Source: Begonia masoniana (Eukaryota; Streptophyta; Magnoliopsida; Cucurbitales; Begoniaceae). From it: 64,000 nt of DNA. Positions 32,895-44,569 of the stretch are shown piece by piece. The position numbers and the translations under genes were made by a program. Location of the stretch: the NCBI GenBank assembly GCA_022432975.1, contig CM039510.1, positions 27,891,201 through 27,955,200 of the forward strand, in the 5' to 3' direction. The notes beneath the pieces were generated by a model. It searched no databases. It was not told the DNA's origin and saw only the letters and a list, made by a program, of their open reading frames with translations. How positions within the stretch are numbered: the stretch's first letter is position 1; each line of letters opens with the position of its first letter.

Positions 32895-34045
32895 TGACGC
32901 AAAATCGACCTGGAAATAATGCATGCGGAGGACTCAAATGATAAAAACAAGTCGGTGCTAGAAGAACACCCTAAACAGACACTAAACACGTAAAAACAGA
33001 GAAGAAGAAAACATGAAATAGTGAAATGGTGGTGAGGTGGATGTTGGGTACTACCTGGTAGAACTACCTATAAATACCTCAGAGGAATGTCGTTGGATTG
33101 AAGGGGTTCCTTGCCGATCCGTTTCGCGTCCAAAATGCCATAGGAAGAAACTGCTTTGCGGACGAAGGAGTTCCAGCAACAGGATGAAAAGCCCTTGCAA
33201 CTCACTGCTTCTCCCTCAGAAGAGGCCGACGGGGTGAATGGAATGATGAGGTTATAATGACAAACCTAAGGCTAACCGATGAACAATGTTTTGTAAGCTC
33301 TCGGTGAATGCTCTTCCCTAAGAAAGAACAATAACTTTTGGAAACCAGTTTACCACCTTTCTTTGGGGTTTTCCACTCTACAAAGAATGGAGGAAATAGT
33401 GGAACTAAGAACTCATCAAATAACCTTGGACTTGTGAGCAATGTGGTGTAACCATCGGGTGCTACGCACTAGCAATGAGCACCAAGGGAATCCCTCGGGA
33501 AACTCTGACAACCATCGGGTGCTACGCACTAGATCGAACTTCACTGTATATTCCAAATATTCAATCGATTAACTAAACTTTACAAAAGCTTTGGAGAAAG
33601 CTTAAATAGAAGAAGAAGAAGAAGCCATCGGTAGAGGAAGAGGAGGAGAGAAGCTTCAGAAATAGCCGTTGAAAGCTTCAGCCAAAATATAGCAGTTGGA
33701 GTGTACGGCTCGGCCACGTGTGCTCATTGCCTGTGTCTCGCACGCGCACGCCTTCCAGGATGCACGCTGCTGTTGTTGCTCATGGTCTCCTGCATGCGCC
33801 GATCCCCTTGTGCTGCGTGCTCGACTGTTGCTGCTCGTGCGTGCCCTACTGCCCCCCGCGCGCTGCTGCTTGATTCCTTGCTACGCATCACTTGATCAGC
33901 AAAACTTCTTGCTCCAAGTTTAGGATGCATTGAATATAACAAGAAATAAGAGCCAACAAAAGTCATAAGCAAGTTACCTGTTTATAGGAAGTCTGACAGT
34001 GAGCAATTCCCCCATCGAATACAATCATGTCCATCAAATCTAACA
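32895..34045 (-). repeat. 5' LTR of element H (about 1.15 kb)
   Basis: TG...CA boundaries are read from the PBS and the TGTTAGATTTGATGG start. A direct repeat (ACCATCGGGTGCTACGCACT, at about 33451 and 33510) lies inside it. So does a GC-rich region of GCACGC/GCTGCT words (33700-33890) that gives spurious open frames. No matching 3' LTR is in the window. Confidence 0.65.
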
Positions 34046-34989
34046 ATCGAGAGTAACAAAAATCTTGTCTTATCAATTTCTATAATAAGAGCTCAAAAGT
34101 ATAACTCATGGCACATAGTTTAGAGATAGCCACTGAATCAAATTTTATTATGCAAGTATTGGTTCTTCATGTACAAATGTTAACTTTCACATTGACTGGA
34201 AACAATAACTTCAATTAACAGCGAAATTGAAAGAAGTGAAACATAAAATAAAAATATTGTTAAGTACCAACCACAAAATGAATATAGTACTATGTCAATA
34301 AAAATCGATAATTAGAAAAAAAAAAAAAAATGAAGTTCGACTATTTCGTTCACGTGCTCACAGAACCCCTGATCACAAAGTGAGTTCTAAAGTAAATAAA
34401 CTATGTACATTAAGAACAAACCCTGAAAATTTTTATTGATAAGAGTATCAAGTTCTAAAGCAAATGCTGTTATATATGACCATTACATTAAAACAGATCC
34501 TGAAAAGTGTGATCGATGTGGTATTTGAAAATTGACAACTGACACTAACAGCATTCTAAAGCAATGTTTTGACCATATTAACACCATAACATGGTAGCCC
34601 CAGTAACCTTAGCAATACATATCCTAGTTTTCCACTCCTGTCGCAGTTATGGCCGCACCTCGACAAAATACTGAGGCAAGACATAACCATGACAACTTTC
34701 CATGTTAATAGTAAAACCAAAGTAGTGCACAAGTGAAAGACTATAGTGCCTATAAATGAAATAAACACAACCATCTAAATAAAAGTCAATTTAAACGTAC
34801 ACAAAGTGATGAAGTAACAATGAGAAACTATTTAAGTGAAATAAAAATAATAGTACCATAAAGAACTACCCTTAGATGTTGGCAATTCAATTAACAAAAG
34901 ATGGGCGGAAATAACGTAATGAACTTTATAAACCCAATAAAAATTTTAATTTAAGAATTAGCTAAACTAAAGTGATATTATATCTAATA
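34046..34989. other. AT-rich spacer, no gene recognised
   Basis: No product was recognised on either strand. A CACGTG-containing word (TTCACGTGCTC) occurs at about 34350. Confidence 0.4.
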
Positions 34990-36540
34990 TGTTGATGTGC
35001 GTACGAAGCCGAACCGTCAAGCATGAACAAAGGTATGTATTTTAATTATTTTATCTACTAATTGGTTTGTGAGTTGTGTAGAAAAAGACTTTCCTAAAGC
35101 TTGGAATCTTCAAAGTGAGAATTTGTCTTCCCATTTACAAATTGTTTAACCAAACTATTATTTAATTTTAGCTTCTTTTAATTTTGGCAAAACAATTGCT
35201 TTTATGTAAAGTTGGGCAAACATTAGCCTTTTTATTAAATCATGGGTGATTAGGCATTAGGGTTAGGTTGTGTGATTAGTATTAGTGGTGGCTTAAAGGG
35301 TTGAGGGCAAATTGAGCATGGTCATTTCAACCCGCGCTTGAAGAAGCCCAGCGACCAGCGAACCTTGACAGCGAGCACCTCTCTCCAACTCTTCAGCAGG
35401 TCCATATTCTTGCAAGGACAACTGAATGTTGCTGAAGCACTGAACCATTCAGGTACGGCCCAGCCTCAATCCAACAGCTAGCTCTCATTTCTTCAATCCA
35501 ACCCTAGCCACCTTAGGATTTCTATTTAAGCATCGTTTATAGTGTTTGTAAGAGGTGTTTTGGTGAAATGAGAAAAACATGTTTCCTTTAGAACTTGGTG
35601 GTTCTTGGAGTTACCAAGGTTGGTGCCTAGGTAAGCCACGGTTTTGTGCAAACCGTGAGGAGCAGCCCTCCAATTATTTTTCTTGTTGTGGTAGCTTGAA
35701 AAACTCTCTTCCCACACTTCTCACCAAGTCTTTTAGAGGCTGGGAAATAGAAGAAGTTGGTTTATACCATTCCCACAAGCAGTGCTCTTCTCTTTGGAGA
35801 ATGTATTAGCCGAGAGCTAGAAGCTCAAAATTAGCCAGCCACTGGTTCCTTTTGTTTTCTTTTATCCATCCCATATCTTCATCTAATATCTTTCTTGAGT
35901 TTATTCACCATCCTTAATACATCATTTCATCTGAAGAACGTTTTTGCTTTTGGTGTCATTCGAGCTATTTTCCACTCATTTCTCTTGGAGTGCTCTCGGG
36001 TAACACCAACCGAGCAGTGCTTGGTGTTTATGTTGATCTAACTTGCTTCTTTGCAGTTGAAATCACATCATTTGGTATCAGAGCATAGGGAGCTTCCTCT
36101 GTGAAACTTAGAGCATATTTATTCATTTATCTACTCAAGTTTTGATAGCTGCATTTTCATTTCAATCGGGTTAGTGTTTTATTGCTAAACATTCTGTTTT
36201 TCTGCCATAAACCATTCTATTTTGTGTTACTGCTGTGTACTGTTGTGCTAAACGATTTACAGCATATTATCTTAGCTTTATTTAGTTTTTGAAGTTCAGG
36301 ATATCATCATCTTATAACCTATTAACATTTGCTGAACTTGGTTTGAGGATCGATCATAGTATCGTTGTCTTTTTTCTTTTCTTTTTTTGTTTTTATTTCA
36401 GTTTTCTAGTTAGGTTTTTGCCGCTTTGTGCTGTTTTTATTTTTTTTAGTAATCTATTTTTGTTAGCTAACTTGTTCTAACGTGAGTTTTCTTGTTTCTG
36501 TTTCTTTGTTTTTGTGTTCTGTCAAGTAACCAGGTTGCTG
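34990..36540 (+). mobile_element. Element E1: LTR plus leader of an LTR retrotransposon
   Basis: A 1.08-kb LTR (about 34990-36070; start TGTTGATGTGCG, end ATCACATCA; TATA-like CTATTTAAG at 35523) is followed by the PBS TGGTATCAGAGC at 36073-36084. About 450 bases of T-rich leader follow. At 36540 the leader ends in a palindrome and the reversed Athila block starts. The segment 35535-36540 is repeated almost identically at 49191-50306 (E2). No gag or pol of E remains. The start coordinate is an estimate. Confidence 0.7.
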
Positions 36541-36554
36541 CCTGGTTACTTGAC
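36521..36554. repeat. Palindromic junction, 14-bp arms
   Basis: GTCAAGTAACCAGG, spacer TTGCTG, CCTGGTTACTTGAC. The left arm is native E leader, since it is present in E2 at 50287-50300. The right arm is an inverted copy of it inserted at the join to the reversed Athila block. This is the kind of templated inverted insertion expected from template switching. Confidence 0.95.
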
Positions 36555-38165
36555 TATAAACCAAACAAAGCAAATAACACAAATCAACAGAACAAAGAAA
36601 ATACGACAACGCAGTAAACAACCTTGGGCACAAAACTAAAATAAATAAATATTCTAAACAGTTTTCAAACACTCAAATTAAACAGAAAATAAACATCCAC
36701 ACTAAACTTTCAGAAATTCAAATTAAGCAAGAACACTAAACATGCATACACCCCACACTTAAAAATTGGCAGTGTCCCCACTGCCAAACAACATTAAGTT
36801 CAAAGAAAAACTAAAAGAGAATTAAGTTCATAGAAAACGAAAAAGAAAAGAAACTGAAGATTTAGAACTTCCCTGGTACTCATGTTTCAGTTTCTGACTC
36901 ATCATCCGAGTCTCTTAAAAGTGCTGTTGGGAAATGTGAGAAAACAGGAGCTGGATCCTCCGGCTTCTTAGAAAAGCTGGCTGCCAATGCTGTATCACGT
37001 AGCTTGGTATACTACAAGAATATTCTATTTTTACGTTTTAAGCTCTTCATAGCCTTTGTCATCTTGTATTGTAGATGTTCTTGAAGTTGAAGTTTCTGCT
37101 TCAAAGTCGAAAGGTCATTTCTATGTCAATCGAGCTTGTTATGCACTGACTCCAGACTGTTGGATGTTGCTGTTGGATGTTGCTATTGCTGGATGATGCT
37201 TCTGCGTTGCCAGCAGCATTGGTGCCACCTTCAACCTCTGTTTCATGGACCTCAAAACCGTCTACAGCAATCCTCTTAACAATAGTGGGTGTCATTGCTG
37301 GGCCTGATGAAAGATGTTCTTCATCTCCGTCATAAGAGACCCCCGCCCATTCACAAAGCCCAGAAATTAAGGATGGAAATAATAGTTGCCCTTTTGGCTT
37401 CAAGGCATTTGCACATAGATTCCGGTAGATAATCAAACCAATATTTATCTTCTTATTGGTTAAAATGCAATAAAGCAGAATAGCACGATCTCTGGTCACA
37501 TGTTGACCATGGGAAGAGGGGAATATTTTGAGTTTCAGAAAATGATACCAAACCTTAGCCTTAGGAAGCAGGGTAAGCCAAGGAATGGAAAGAAAGCTTG
37601 TTTTCGATCGCACCCATTCTGTGCCAGGCACGGCTATTTCCTTCAAAGCCGTGTTCAAAAATCCTGGTGATAAATTATCTTCATATATATAAAACTCGTC
37701 TTCAACTTCCTCTAGATTGTAAAAACCATTGATTGCTGAGGGTCCGATTCTCACATCGCATTTTCTAACTCGAACACTCTCGGGCAAATCTCCCTCAAAA
37801 TTAGCTTAAAATTCTCTCACAATATTTTTTACAGCGGCATCTGGAACATCACAAAATTTCTTCCAGCTATGTTCCTGAATAACAGATGTAATATAACTCG
37901 GGTACCTCAATAATTTCTCGTCTGCGACGAGGAAGCCTTTTTCTTGAGCAAATCTGCGTTGCTGCAATCCTTGCTCGTATCTCAGCTTTGCCTCCTCTGA
38001 GATGAAAGCCATTATGTTTACTTTCTTAACATTATTCTTCCATTTCTGCTTTGGCCTCATCTTCGTAATCAAAAACTGGTGCTGGAAAATGTCAATTGAA
38101 CAAATGCTCGAGCGTCTATAGGAGCGACAGAAAGCGGAAAGTGTCAAAAATTTCACTGATGTCGG
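36555..38165 (-). repeat. Left inverted arm (about 1.6 kb)
   Basis: The reverse complement of this block matches 44036-44569 joined to 48109-49196, i.e. the right arm with element F removed. Identity is high by eye throughout. The arms carry the extra ORF of the Athila-type element and its 3' flank, including TTAAGTGTGGGG, a purine tract typical of Athila 3' regions. Confidence 0.9.
36880..38060 (-). pseudogene. Extra ORF, putative plant transposon protein family (left copy)
   Basis: The coding region is about 393 codons, from MRPKQKWKNN to DDESETET. The core KVWYHFLKLKIFPSSHGQ, TRDRAILLYCILTNKKINIG and GQLLFPSLISGLCEWAGV matches the plant family often labelled 'putative plant transposon protein' (I believe Pfam Transposase_32). 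That family has no proven activity and is frequent near Athila-like elements. This copy has TAT changed to TAA after KNIVREF (about 37805), a repeat insertion CAACATC near 37170 that shifts the frame, and TGG to TGA near 37125. The C-terminal half is Ser/Asn-rich and then possibly coiled coil. Confidence 0.8.
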
Positions 38166-38384
38166 CGGCGAATCGCGAGCGGTAAAAAACCCTAACAACT
38201 GCTTAGAGAGAATTTTGGTGAGGAAAATCAGAGAAATGAAGTTGAAATCCAAAATAAACGTATTTAAACTAAAAACAAGAAAATTTTAAATAAAAATAAA
38301 AATTAAAGGATATAATTTAGGGTTGCCTCTCGAATAGCGCTAAGTTTTTGTTCAAGTCTTCAGCCAGACTTCCATTTTTGCTCC

Positions 38385-39560
38385 TTATTCTTCCAACTCC
38401 TTTAGAGAAATTGACATAATTTTTGTCAATTGTTCTCCAAAATAATGTTTGATCCGTTGGTCATTAACCTTAAAAGTTTTTTCACTTTTTTTATCATGCA
38501 ACTCCACTGCTCCATATGAAAATACTTCTACAATTTCAAAAGGTCCAGACCACTTTGACTTTAACTTTCCTGGGAAAATCTTCAATCTCGAATTAAATAG
38601 CAAAACTTTTTCTCCTTTTTCAAATGTCCTGGCCTGTAACTTTTTATCATGCCATTTTTTAACCTTTTCCTTGTAAAGTTTTGCATTTTCGTACGCTGTC
38701 ATCCTCAACTCTTCTAATTCTTGTAATTGTACCAGTCTGTTTCTTCCTGCTTGCTGTAAATCCAAATTCACAGCTTTTATTGCCCAGAAGGCCTTGTGTT
38801 CTAATTCTACAGGGAGATGACAAGTTTTTCCATAAATCATGTTGAATGGAGTAGTGCCTAGAGAAGTTTTAAATGCTGTTCTGTATGCCCATAAAGCTTC
38901 GTCTAATTTTAATGACCAATATTTTCTGTTCGGATTCACCACCTTCTCCAGAATCCGTTTTACTTCCCTGTTAGATACTTCTGCTTGTCCATTACTCTGA
39001 GGGTGATATGCTGTAGTTACCTTATGTCTAACTCCATATTTACTTAGTAACGCAGCGAAGACTCTATTACAAAAATGAGATCCTCCATCACTGATAATTG
39101 CTCTAGGAGTGCCAAAACTCGTGAAAATATTTTTCTGTAAAAATCTCAGAACACTTTTCCCTTCATTATTTGGCAATGCTGCAACTTCTACCCATTTAGA
39201 AACATAATCAACAGCCAACAATATGTATTGGTTTCCACTAGATGCTAGGAAAGGTTCCATGAAGTCAATTCCCCAGACGTCAAAGACTTCAATCTCTAAG
39301 ATGTTGGTCAGGGGCAACTCGTGTTTTCTTGATATGTTCCCTGTTCTTTGACATCTGTCACATTTTTGAACGATCTCGTTAGCATCCTTAAAAAGAGAGG
39401 GCCAATACAAACCTGATTGTAGAACTTTTGCAGCTGTTCTGGTTCCTCCATAATGATCGCCATATGATGCTGCGTGGCATTGCTGCAGCACTGATTGCAT
39501 TTCTTCTTCAGGAACACACCTTCTTAACAGCTGGTCAGCACATTGTTTGAAAAGGAATAG
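38385..39560 (-). pseudogene. pol: Athila integrase
   Basis: A long minus-strand frame of 371 codons (38385-39500) holds the HHCC zinc region ([20 protein letters not shown] ... CDRCQRTG). The catalytic core has D in [10 protein letters not shown] in [10 protein letters not shown] and E in [20 protein letters not shown]-terminal domain follows ([31 protein letters not shown]), ending LKELEE. There is no chromodomain, as expected for Athila. This is the best-preserved domain of the element. The three catalytic acidic residues are intact and the frame is open, though upstream parts of pol are broken. Confidence 0.92.
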
Positions 39561-41286
39561 CTCGTCCCAGAAGTATTTCTTAACATCTTTCAGGAACTTC
39601 CTTCTCTGCTGATAATCTAAATCGAAGGTATTATGTTACTTACAATAAAATTAACAAAATGAGCATACCAGGGAGTCGAAGAAACTTCCAGCTTCAGTAT
39701 CTGTTCATTAGGGAATAATTCTTTGATCATTTCTTCATTTTGCTGCTCCCCCATATTCTCCAGATGAGATAAATGATCAGCCACCTAGTTTTCACACCCC
39801 TTTCTGTCTCGAATCTTCATATCAAACTCTTGAAGTAACAGCACCTATCGAATAAGCCTAGGTTTAGCATCCTTCTTAGCAACCAAATATTTTATTGCTG
39901 CATGATCCGTATAGACGATAACTTTTGCGCCAATTAAATACGCTCTGAATTTGTCGAATGCAAATACTACCGCTAGTAGCTCTTTCTCTGTTGTTGTGTA
40001 GTTCTTTTGAGCTTCATTCAAGGTTTTGCTTACGTAGTAAATAGAGTGAAAAATCTTCTCTTCTTCTTGCCAAAAACCACTCCCACTGCATAATCACTTG
40101 CATCACACATTAAAATAAAAAGTGAATTCCAATCGGGTGCAGCTATCACAGGTACAGTAATTAATTTTTCTTTCAACAGGTTAAAAGCTTCCAGACAGTT
40201 CCCGTCGAAATTAAACGTAGTGTTCTGCTCCAGTAACATACATAAGGGCTTCGATATTTTTGAGAAATCTTTAATGAAACGCCTGTAGAATCCTGCATGC
40301 CTAAGAAAGCTTCTGATTCCTTTCACTGTTTTTTGGTGGAGGTAGCTTCTCAATGACTTCGATCTTCGCTCTATCTACCTCCAAACCTTTTTCTGAAACC
40401 TTATGCCCGAGGATTGTCCCTTTTGGAACCATAAAATGGCACAATTCCCAGTTTAAAACTAAATTAGTTTCCATGCATCTTTTCAATACCTTTTCTAAAT
40501 TTTCCAGACAATTCTCGAAAGAATCTCCAACAATGGATAAATCATCTATAAATATTTCCAAACATTCTTCAATCATGTCTGAGAAAATAGTTATCATGCA
40601 ACGCTGGAATGTGGCAGGAGCATTGCATAACCCGAAAGGCATCCTCCTGAAAGCGAAAGTTCCATATGGGCAGATGAAGGTTGTTTTCTCCTGATCATCT
40701 GGGGCGATTGTAATCTGATTGTACCACGAATATCCGTCCAAAAAGCAGTATAATTTTTTACCTGCTAGTCTGTCCAACATTTGGTCAATAAAGGGTAGAG
40801 GAAAATGGTCCTTTCGGGTGGCTTTATTCAGCTTCCTGTAGTCCATGCAGATCCGCCATCCTGTTACTGTCCTTGTTGGAATTAATTCGTTTTTTCATTG
40901 GTTGTAACAATCGTTCCTCCTTTCTTTGGAACACAATGGACTGGGCTAATCCAGGAGCTGTCAGAAATGGGGTAGATTATTCATGCATCCAACCACTTGA
41001 GTATCTCTTTCTTCACAACTTCTTTCATAATCGGGTTTAATCTTCTCTGCGGATCTATTGTTGCAGTGACTCCTTCCTCCAATCTGATTTTGTGCATACA
41101 AATGTTTGGGCTTATCCCCTTGATGTCTTTTATTGTCCATGCTAAAGCGGGCTTATATTTTTTTAGCACATCTATTAATTCTTGCTCTTGCATGTTAGAT
41201 AAAGAAGTAGAAATAATAACAGGGAATGTCTCTTTGAGTCCAAGAAATACGTACTTCAAGTGAGGTGGCAGCTGTTTGAGTTCCAC
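39561..41286 (-). pseudogene. pol: Athila reverse transcriptase and RNase H
   Basis: Minus-strand pieces give the pre-RT segment (ELKQLPPHLKYVFLGLKETF, AWTIKDIKGISP, RRLNPIMKEVV), then RT (MDYRKLNKATRKDHFPLPFI, IAPDDQEKTTF, PFGLCNAPATFQRCM, and EIFIDDLSIV with the catalytic FIDD). Next come SFLRHAGFYRRFIKDFSK and the RNase H start (LFILMCDASDYAVGVVFG). Several frame changes occur, near 40850-40980 and 40300-40360, and at 39640-40030 only scattered RNase H pieces are readable. Confidence 0.88.
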
Positions 41287-41295
41287 TATTTGTGC

Positions 41296-42027
41296 TTATT
41301 CACTGGAATGCTGCCAATCTTCTTTGCTTTCTTCGGATCGGATTAATGCTTCGAACTGCCTTCTATACCCTCCTGAATATTGTTTCATTTCTGCTACTTC
41401 AATTTTCTCGGAAATATTAAAACACTCTTCTTCATCATATGGACATTTCATGGCCTTTAAAACGTTGAAAGTAACTTGCTGGTCGTTAATTCTCATTGTG
41501 AGTTCTCCTCTCTGGACATCAATAAGAGTTCTGCCAGTAGTCAAAAATGGCCGCCCCAAAATTATCGGTACCTCTCGATTTGCTTCATAGTCAAGAATGA
41601 TGAAGTCTGCAGGGAATATGAACTTGTCCACCTTTACTAGTACATCTTCAATCTTTCCTTGAGGGTGGGTTAGTGATCGGTCAACAAGCTGCTGAGTTAC
41701 TGTTGTTGGCCGAGCTTCTCCAATTCCCAGCTTCTTAAAGATCGACATGGGCATCAAATTTATGCTAGCTCCAAGATCACATAGAGCTTTTCCGAAATAA
41801 TTATTGCCGATTGTGTAAGGGATAGTGAAGCTACCAGGATCCTTCAACTTCGGTGGAATCTTATTCTGCAATATATAGTTAGTTTCCTCAGTCATAGCCA
41901 CCATCTCATATTCTCCCAACCTCCTCTTTTTGGATAAGATGTCTTTCATAAATTTAGTGTAATTTGACATCTGTTCAAGAGCTTCCACCAGAGGTACATT
42001 GATATGAAGTTGCTTTAAAACGTCCAA
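41296..42027 (-). pseudogene. pol: Athila protease
   Basis: A minus-strand frame of 243 codons: LKQLHINVPLVEALEQM, KFMKDILSKKRRL, PPKLKDPGSFTIPYTIG, then the Athila-style protease motif ALCDLGASINLMP (D-L-G-A replaces the usual D-T/S-G), VPIILGRPFLTTG and MRINDQQVTFNVL. This motif variant is normal for Athila, so the active-site Asp is intact. A short break separates it from gag at about 42030. Confidence 0.9.
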
Positions 42028-42034
42028 AAATTTT

Positions 42035-43723
42035 TTAAACTGTTTTTCCTGGTTGTGTTTTTGAAGTCACTGTGGAAATGGTGGAGGCGGTTTCTGGAGT
42101 TGCATTTCTGCAGGTTGATGCTGCGAGTGGAGCTGCGAGCGGAACTGCGGCATTGATATTAATTTCTCCAGATTCAGAATTATTCTCTTCGGCCTCCTGA
42201 GTTCTTTCTTTCTCAATCATCATTTCTCTTTCCTGTAAACCCTCAGTACTGGGTTGTTGTTCTGCTTCTTTTTCTTGGCTATTTTTCTTTGGTTTCTTCA
42301 CCTTATGTGGCTTCTCTGGAATCTTCATTTCTCTTCCATTCCTTAATATAATTGCCTTGCAGTGTTCCTTTCCCGGTCTTTGTGGAATTTCAGTGTCGCT
42401 GGGTAATTGTCCACTGCTTCTCGAATTTGCAGATTGAGCTAGCTGTCCCAGTTGAGTTTCAATATTCTTTATAGAGGCTGCTAAATTTTGCAATATTATG
42501 TCTGTCCTTGAAGCATATTCCTTTGCAAAACTATCTGGTTTTTCTTGAGTTGCAAATTTCTGAGCTTGCTAGGTGTAATTCTGAGCATAGTTATCGGTAG
42601 ATCTTGCAAGTATAGCTTTGTTCTGTTACTGCGAATTCCATTGGAAGTTCGGATGCTGTCTCCATCCAGGGTTGTACGTCTGTGAGAATGGATTATTGTT
42701 TCGGTTATACCCCACATAATTTGCTGATTCAGGATTCGTCGGGCATAAACTATTATCATAGTTCTCTCCACAGAAAATGCATGAAACCTCCCGTAATTGT
42801 GGCTGCTGCTGTTTGTTCATGGCTTTAATGGCATTTTCCAATGAAGCTATCTTTGCATTAAGAGCAGCTACTTCCTTCACTTCATAAACTCCAGGTGCTC
42901 TCCTTGCTGTTGTATTTCTGTTTGATGGCCATTGATAACTATTCACCGTCATTCTTTCCAGTAAGTCATATGCTTCGTTGAAAGATTTTGACAGCAGTGT
43001 TCCATTAACAGCTGCATTAATAATCGATCGGGTCTGTCCATTCAGCCCGTTGTAAAACGTTTCCAACTGAATCCAATGAGGTATCCCGTGATTTGGGCAC
43101 TGTCGCAGTAGTTCTTTAAATCTATCTCACGCTTCGTAGAGCGATTCTCCATCCCTCTGCTAGAAACTGGTTATGTCATTTCTCATCCTTGCGTTCTTCA
43201 CTGATGGGTGATACTTCAGAATGAATTTCTTGGCCAAATCCCCCCAAGTCGTGATGGTATCTGAAGGAATGTTATTTAACTAATCCCTAGCTCGATCTCT
43301 TAGAGAATATGGAAATAGTTTTAATCTCAAAGTTTCTGCAGATACTCCAGGGAAGTTAAATGAGTCACTAACTTCTCCAAAAACTTTCAAATGGCGATGA
43401 GGATTATCTGTTATTGCTCTAGTGAATTGTCCAACCGTCTGGAGCATTTGGAACATCACTGGTTTCAGCTCAAATCTGATGGCACGAAGATCAGGTCTGA
43501 CTATTCCAGGATTAAGATCATTGAGTGTAGGAATTGCAAAATCCTGAATAGGTCTATCTCTGTCATCAATAATTCTTTCAGCATTGTCCCTTTCTCTTTC
43601 TAAGTTCGCCATATTTTTGCCCTCAATAAATTGTTGCTGATTTTGTCTTCTTCTAGCTCTGAATGTTCTTTCAATTTCGAGATCTATGGGTACAAGATCC
43701 TGTGCGTTTTCTTCGTCCGGCAT
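42035..43723 (-). pseudogene. gag: Athila gag
   Basis: Translation starts MPDEENAQDLVPIDLEIERT and includes IVRPDLRAIRFELKPVM, HLKVFGEVSDSFNF and LKLFPYSLRDRARD, the typical Athila capsid start. After stops near 43280 and 43130-43160 it continues with LETFYNGLNGQTRSIINAAV, SFNEAYDLLERMTVNSYQW, then IKNIETQLGQLAQS and KEHCKAIILRNGREM. A Lys/Glu-rich tail leads to protease. At least three frame breaks are present. Confidence 0.88.
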
Positions 43724-43819
43724 AAATCAAGAATATCTGAAAATAGGGAAACAAAATAAAATAAAATAACGTAAAATAAAATAAAATAATTATAGCAAAA
43801 TAATCACAACTAATCAATA

Positions 43820-43837
43820 TCCCCCGCAACGGCGCCA
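43820..43837 (-). other. Primer-binding site of the Athila element (tRNA-Asp)
   Basis: TCCCCCGCAACGGCGCCA on plus is TGGCGCCGTTGCGGGGGA on minus, complementary to the 3' end of plant tRNA-Asp, with a mismatch near its far end. Athila elements use this primer. Confidence 0.88.
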
Positions 43838-43843
43838 AAAACT

Positions 43844-44035
43844 TGTTAGTGATTTTACACACTTACACGCAAATGCACGTGTCGCTAACGAAGTAATGAG
43901 TAAGTAAAGTATCGATCCCACGAGGATATTGTTAACTATGTTTAAATTCACTATAAAAATCTTATAAAAATATTAAAATAATAAATGAAAATAAATAGAA
44001 ATAAAATCAGAATGACGATGCAATGAAAGACAGCG
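43844..44035 (-). repeat. Truncated 5' LTR of the Athila element
   Basis: Minus-strand LTR ending ...AATCACTAACA just before the PBS. It contains the TATCGATCCCACGAGGATAT word common in Athila/Tat LTRs. After about 190 bases it changes into the inverted right arm. Confidence 0.7.
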
Positions 44036-44564
44036 AAATAAACTTTGGACACTTTCTGCTTTCTGTCGCTCCTATAAACGCTCGAGCATTTGTTCAATCG
44101 ACATTTTCCAGCGCCAGTTTTTGATTACGAAGATGAGGCCAAAGCAAAAGGGGAAGAAGAATGTTAAGAAAGTAAACAGAATGACTTTCATCTCAAAGGA
44201 GGCAAAGCTGAGATACGAGCAAGGATTACAGCAACGCAGCTTTGCTCAAGAAAAAGGCTTCCTCGTCGCAGACGAGCAATTATTGAGGTACCCGAGTTAT
44301 ATTACATCTGTTATTCAGGAACATAGCTGGAAGAAATTTTAAGATGTTCCAGATGCTGCTGTAAAAAATATTGTGAGAGAATTTTATGCTAATTTTGAGG
44401 GAGATTTGCCCGAGAGTGTTCGGGTTAGAAAATGCGATGTGAGAATCGGACCCTCAGCAATCAATGGTTTTTACAATCTAGAGGAAGTCGAAGACGAGTT
44501 TTATATATATGAAGATAATTTATCACCAGGATTTCTAAACACGGCTTTGAAGGAAATAGCCGTG

Positions 44565-44569
44565 CCTGG
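44565..44569 (+). repeat. Target-site duplication CCTGG of element F, left
   Basis: CCTGG at 44565-44569 and 48104-48108 flanks element F. The uninterrupted sequence GTGCCTGGCACAGAATGGG exists in the left arm (about 37610-37640, reversed), which confirms the empty site. Confidence 0.97.

Larger units (their letters stand above)
31900..34045 (-). mobile_element. Element H: antisense LTR retrotransposon, 5' LTR and leader
   Basis: On the minus strand a 1.15-kb LTR (34045 to 32895) is followed by TGGTATCAGAGC (PBS, 32892-32881). About 1 kb of T-rich untranslated leader follows (A-rich on plus). The LTR starts TGTTAGATTTGATGG and ends GCGTCA. No protein-coding sequence of this element was recognised further left, so it is truncated or its interior is decayed. 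The TGTTAG start and long T-rich leader suggest Ty1/copia, but the family is not certain. Confidence 0.7.
36555..44035 (-). mobile_element. Athila-type Ty3/gypsy retrotransposon, antisense, defective
   Basis: Read on minus: remnant 5' LTR (44035 to 43844), tRNA-Asp PBS, gag, protease, RT, RNase H, integrase, a short spacer, the extra ORF and an AAGTGTGGGG tract. The order and the PBS are typical of Athila. No 3' LTR was recognised and the 5' LTR is cut to about 190 bases by the inverted right arm. Frameshifts and stops are spread over all domains. Confidence 0.88.

Noticed and set aside
33696..33923. Overlapping open frames in a GC-rich patch
   Set aside because: They lie inside the LTR of element H, have low-complexity composition and match nothing known.
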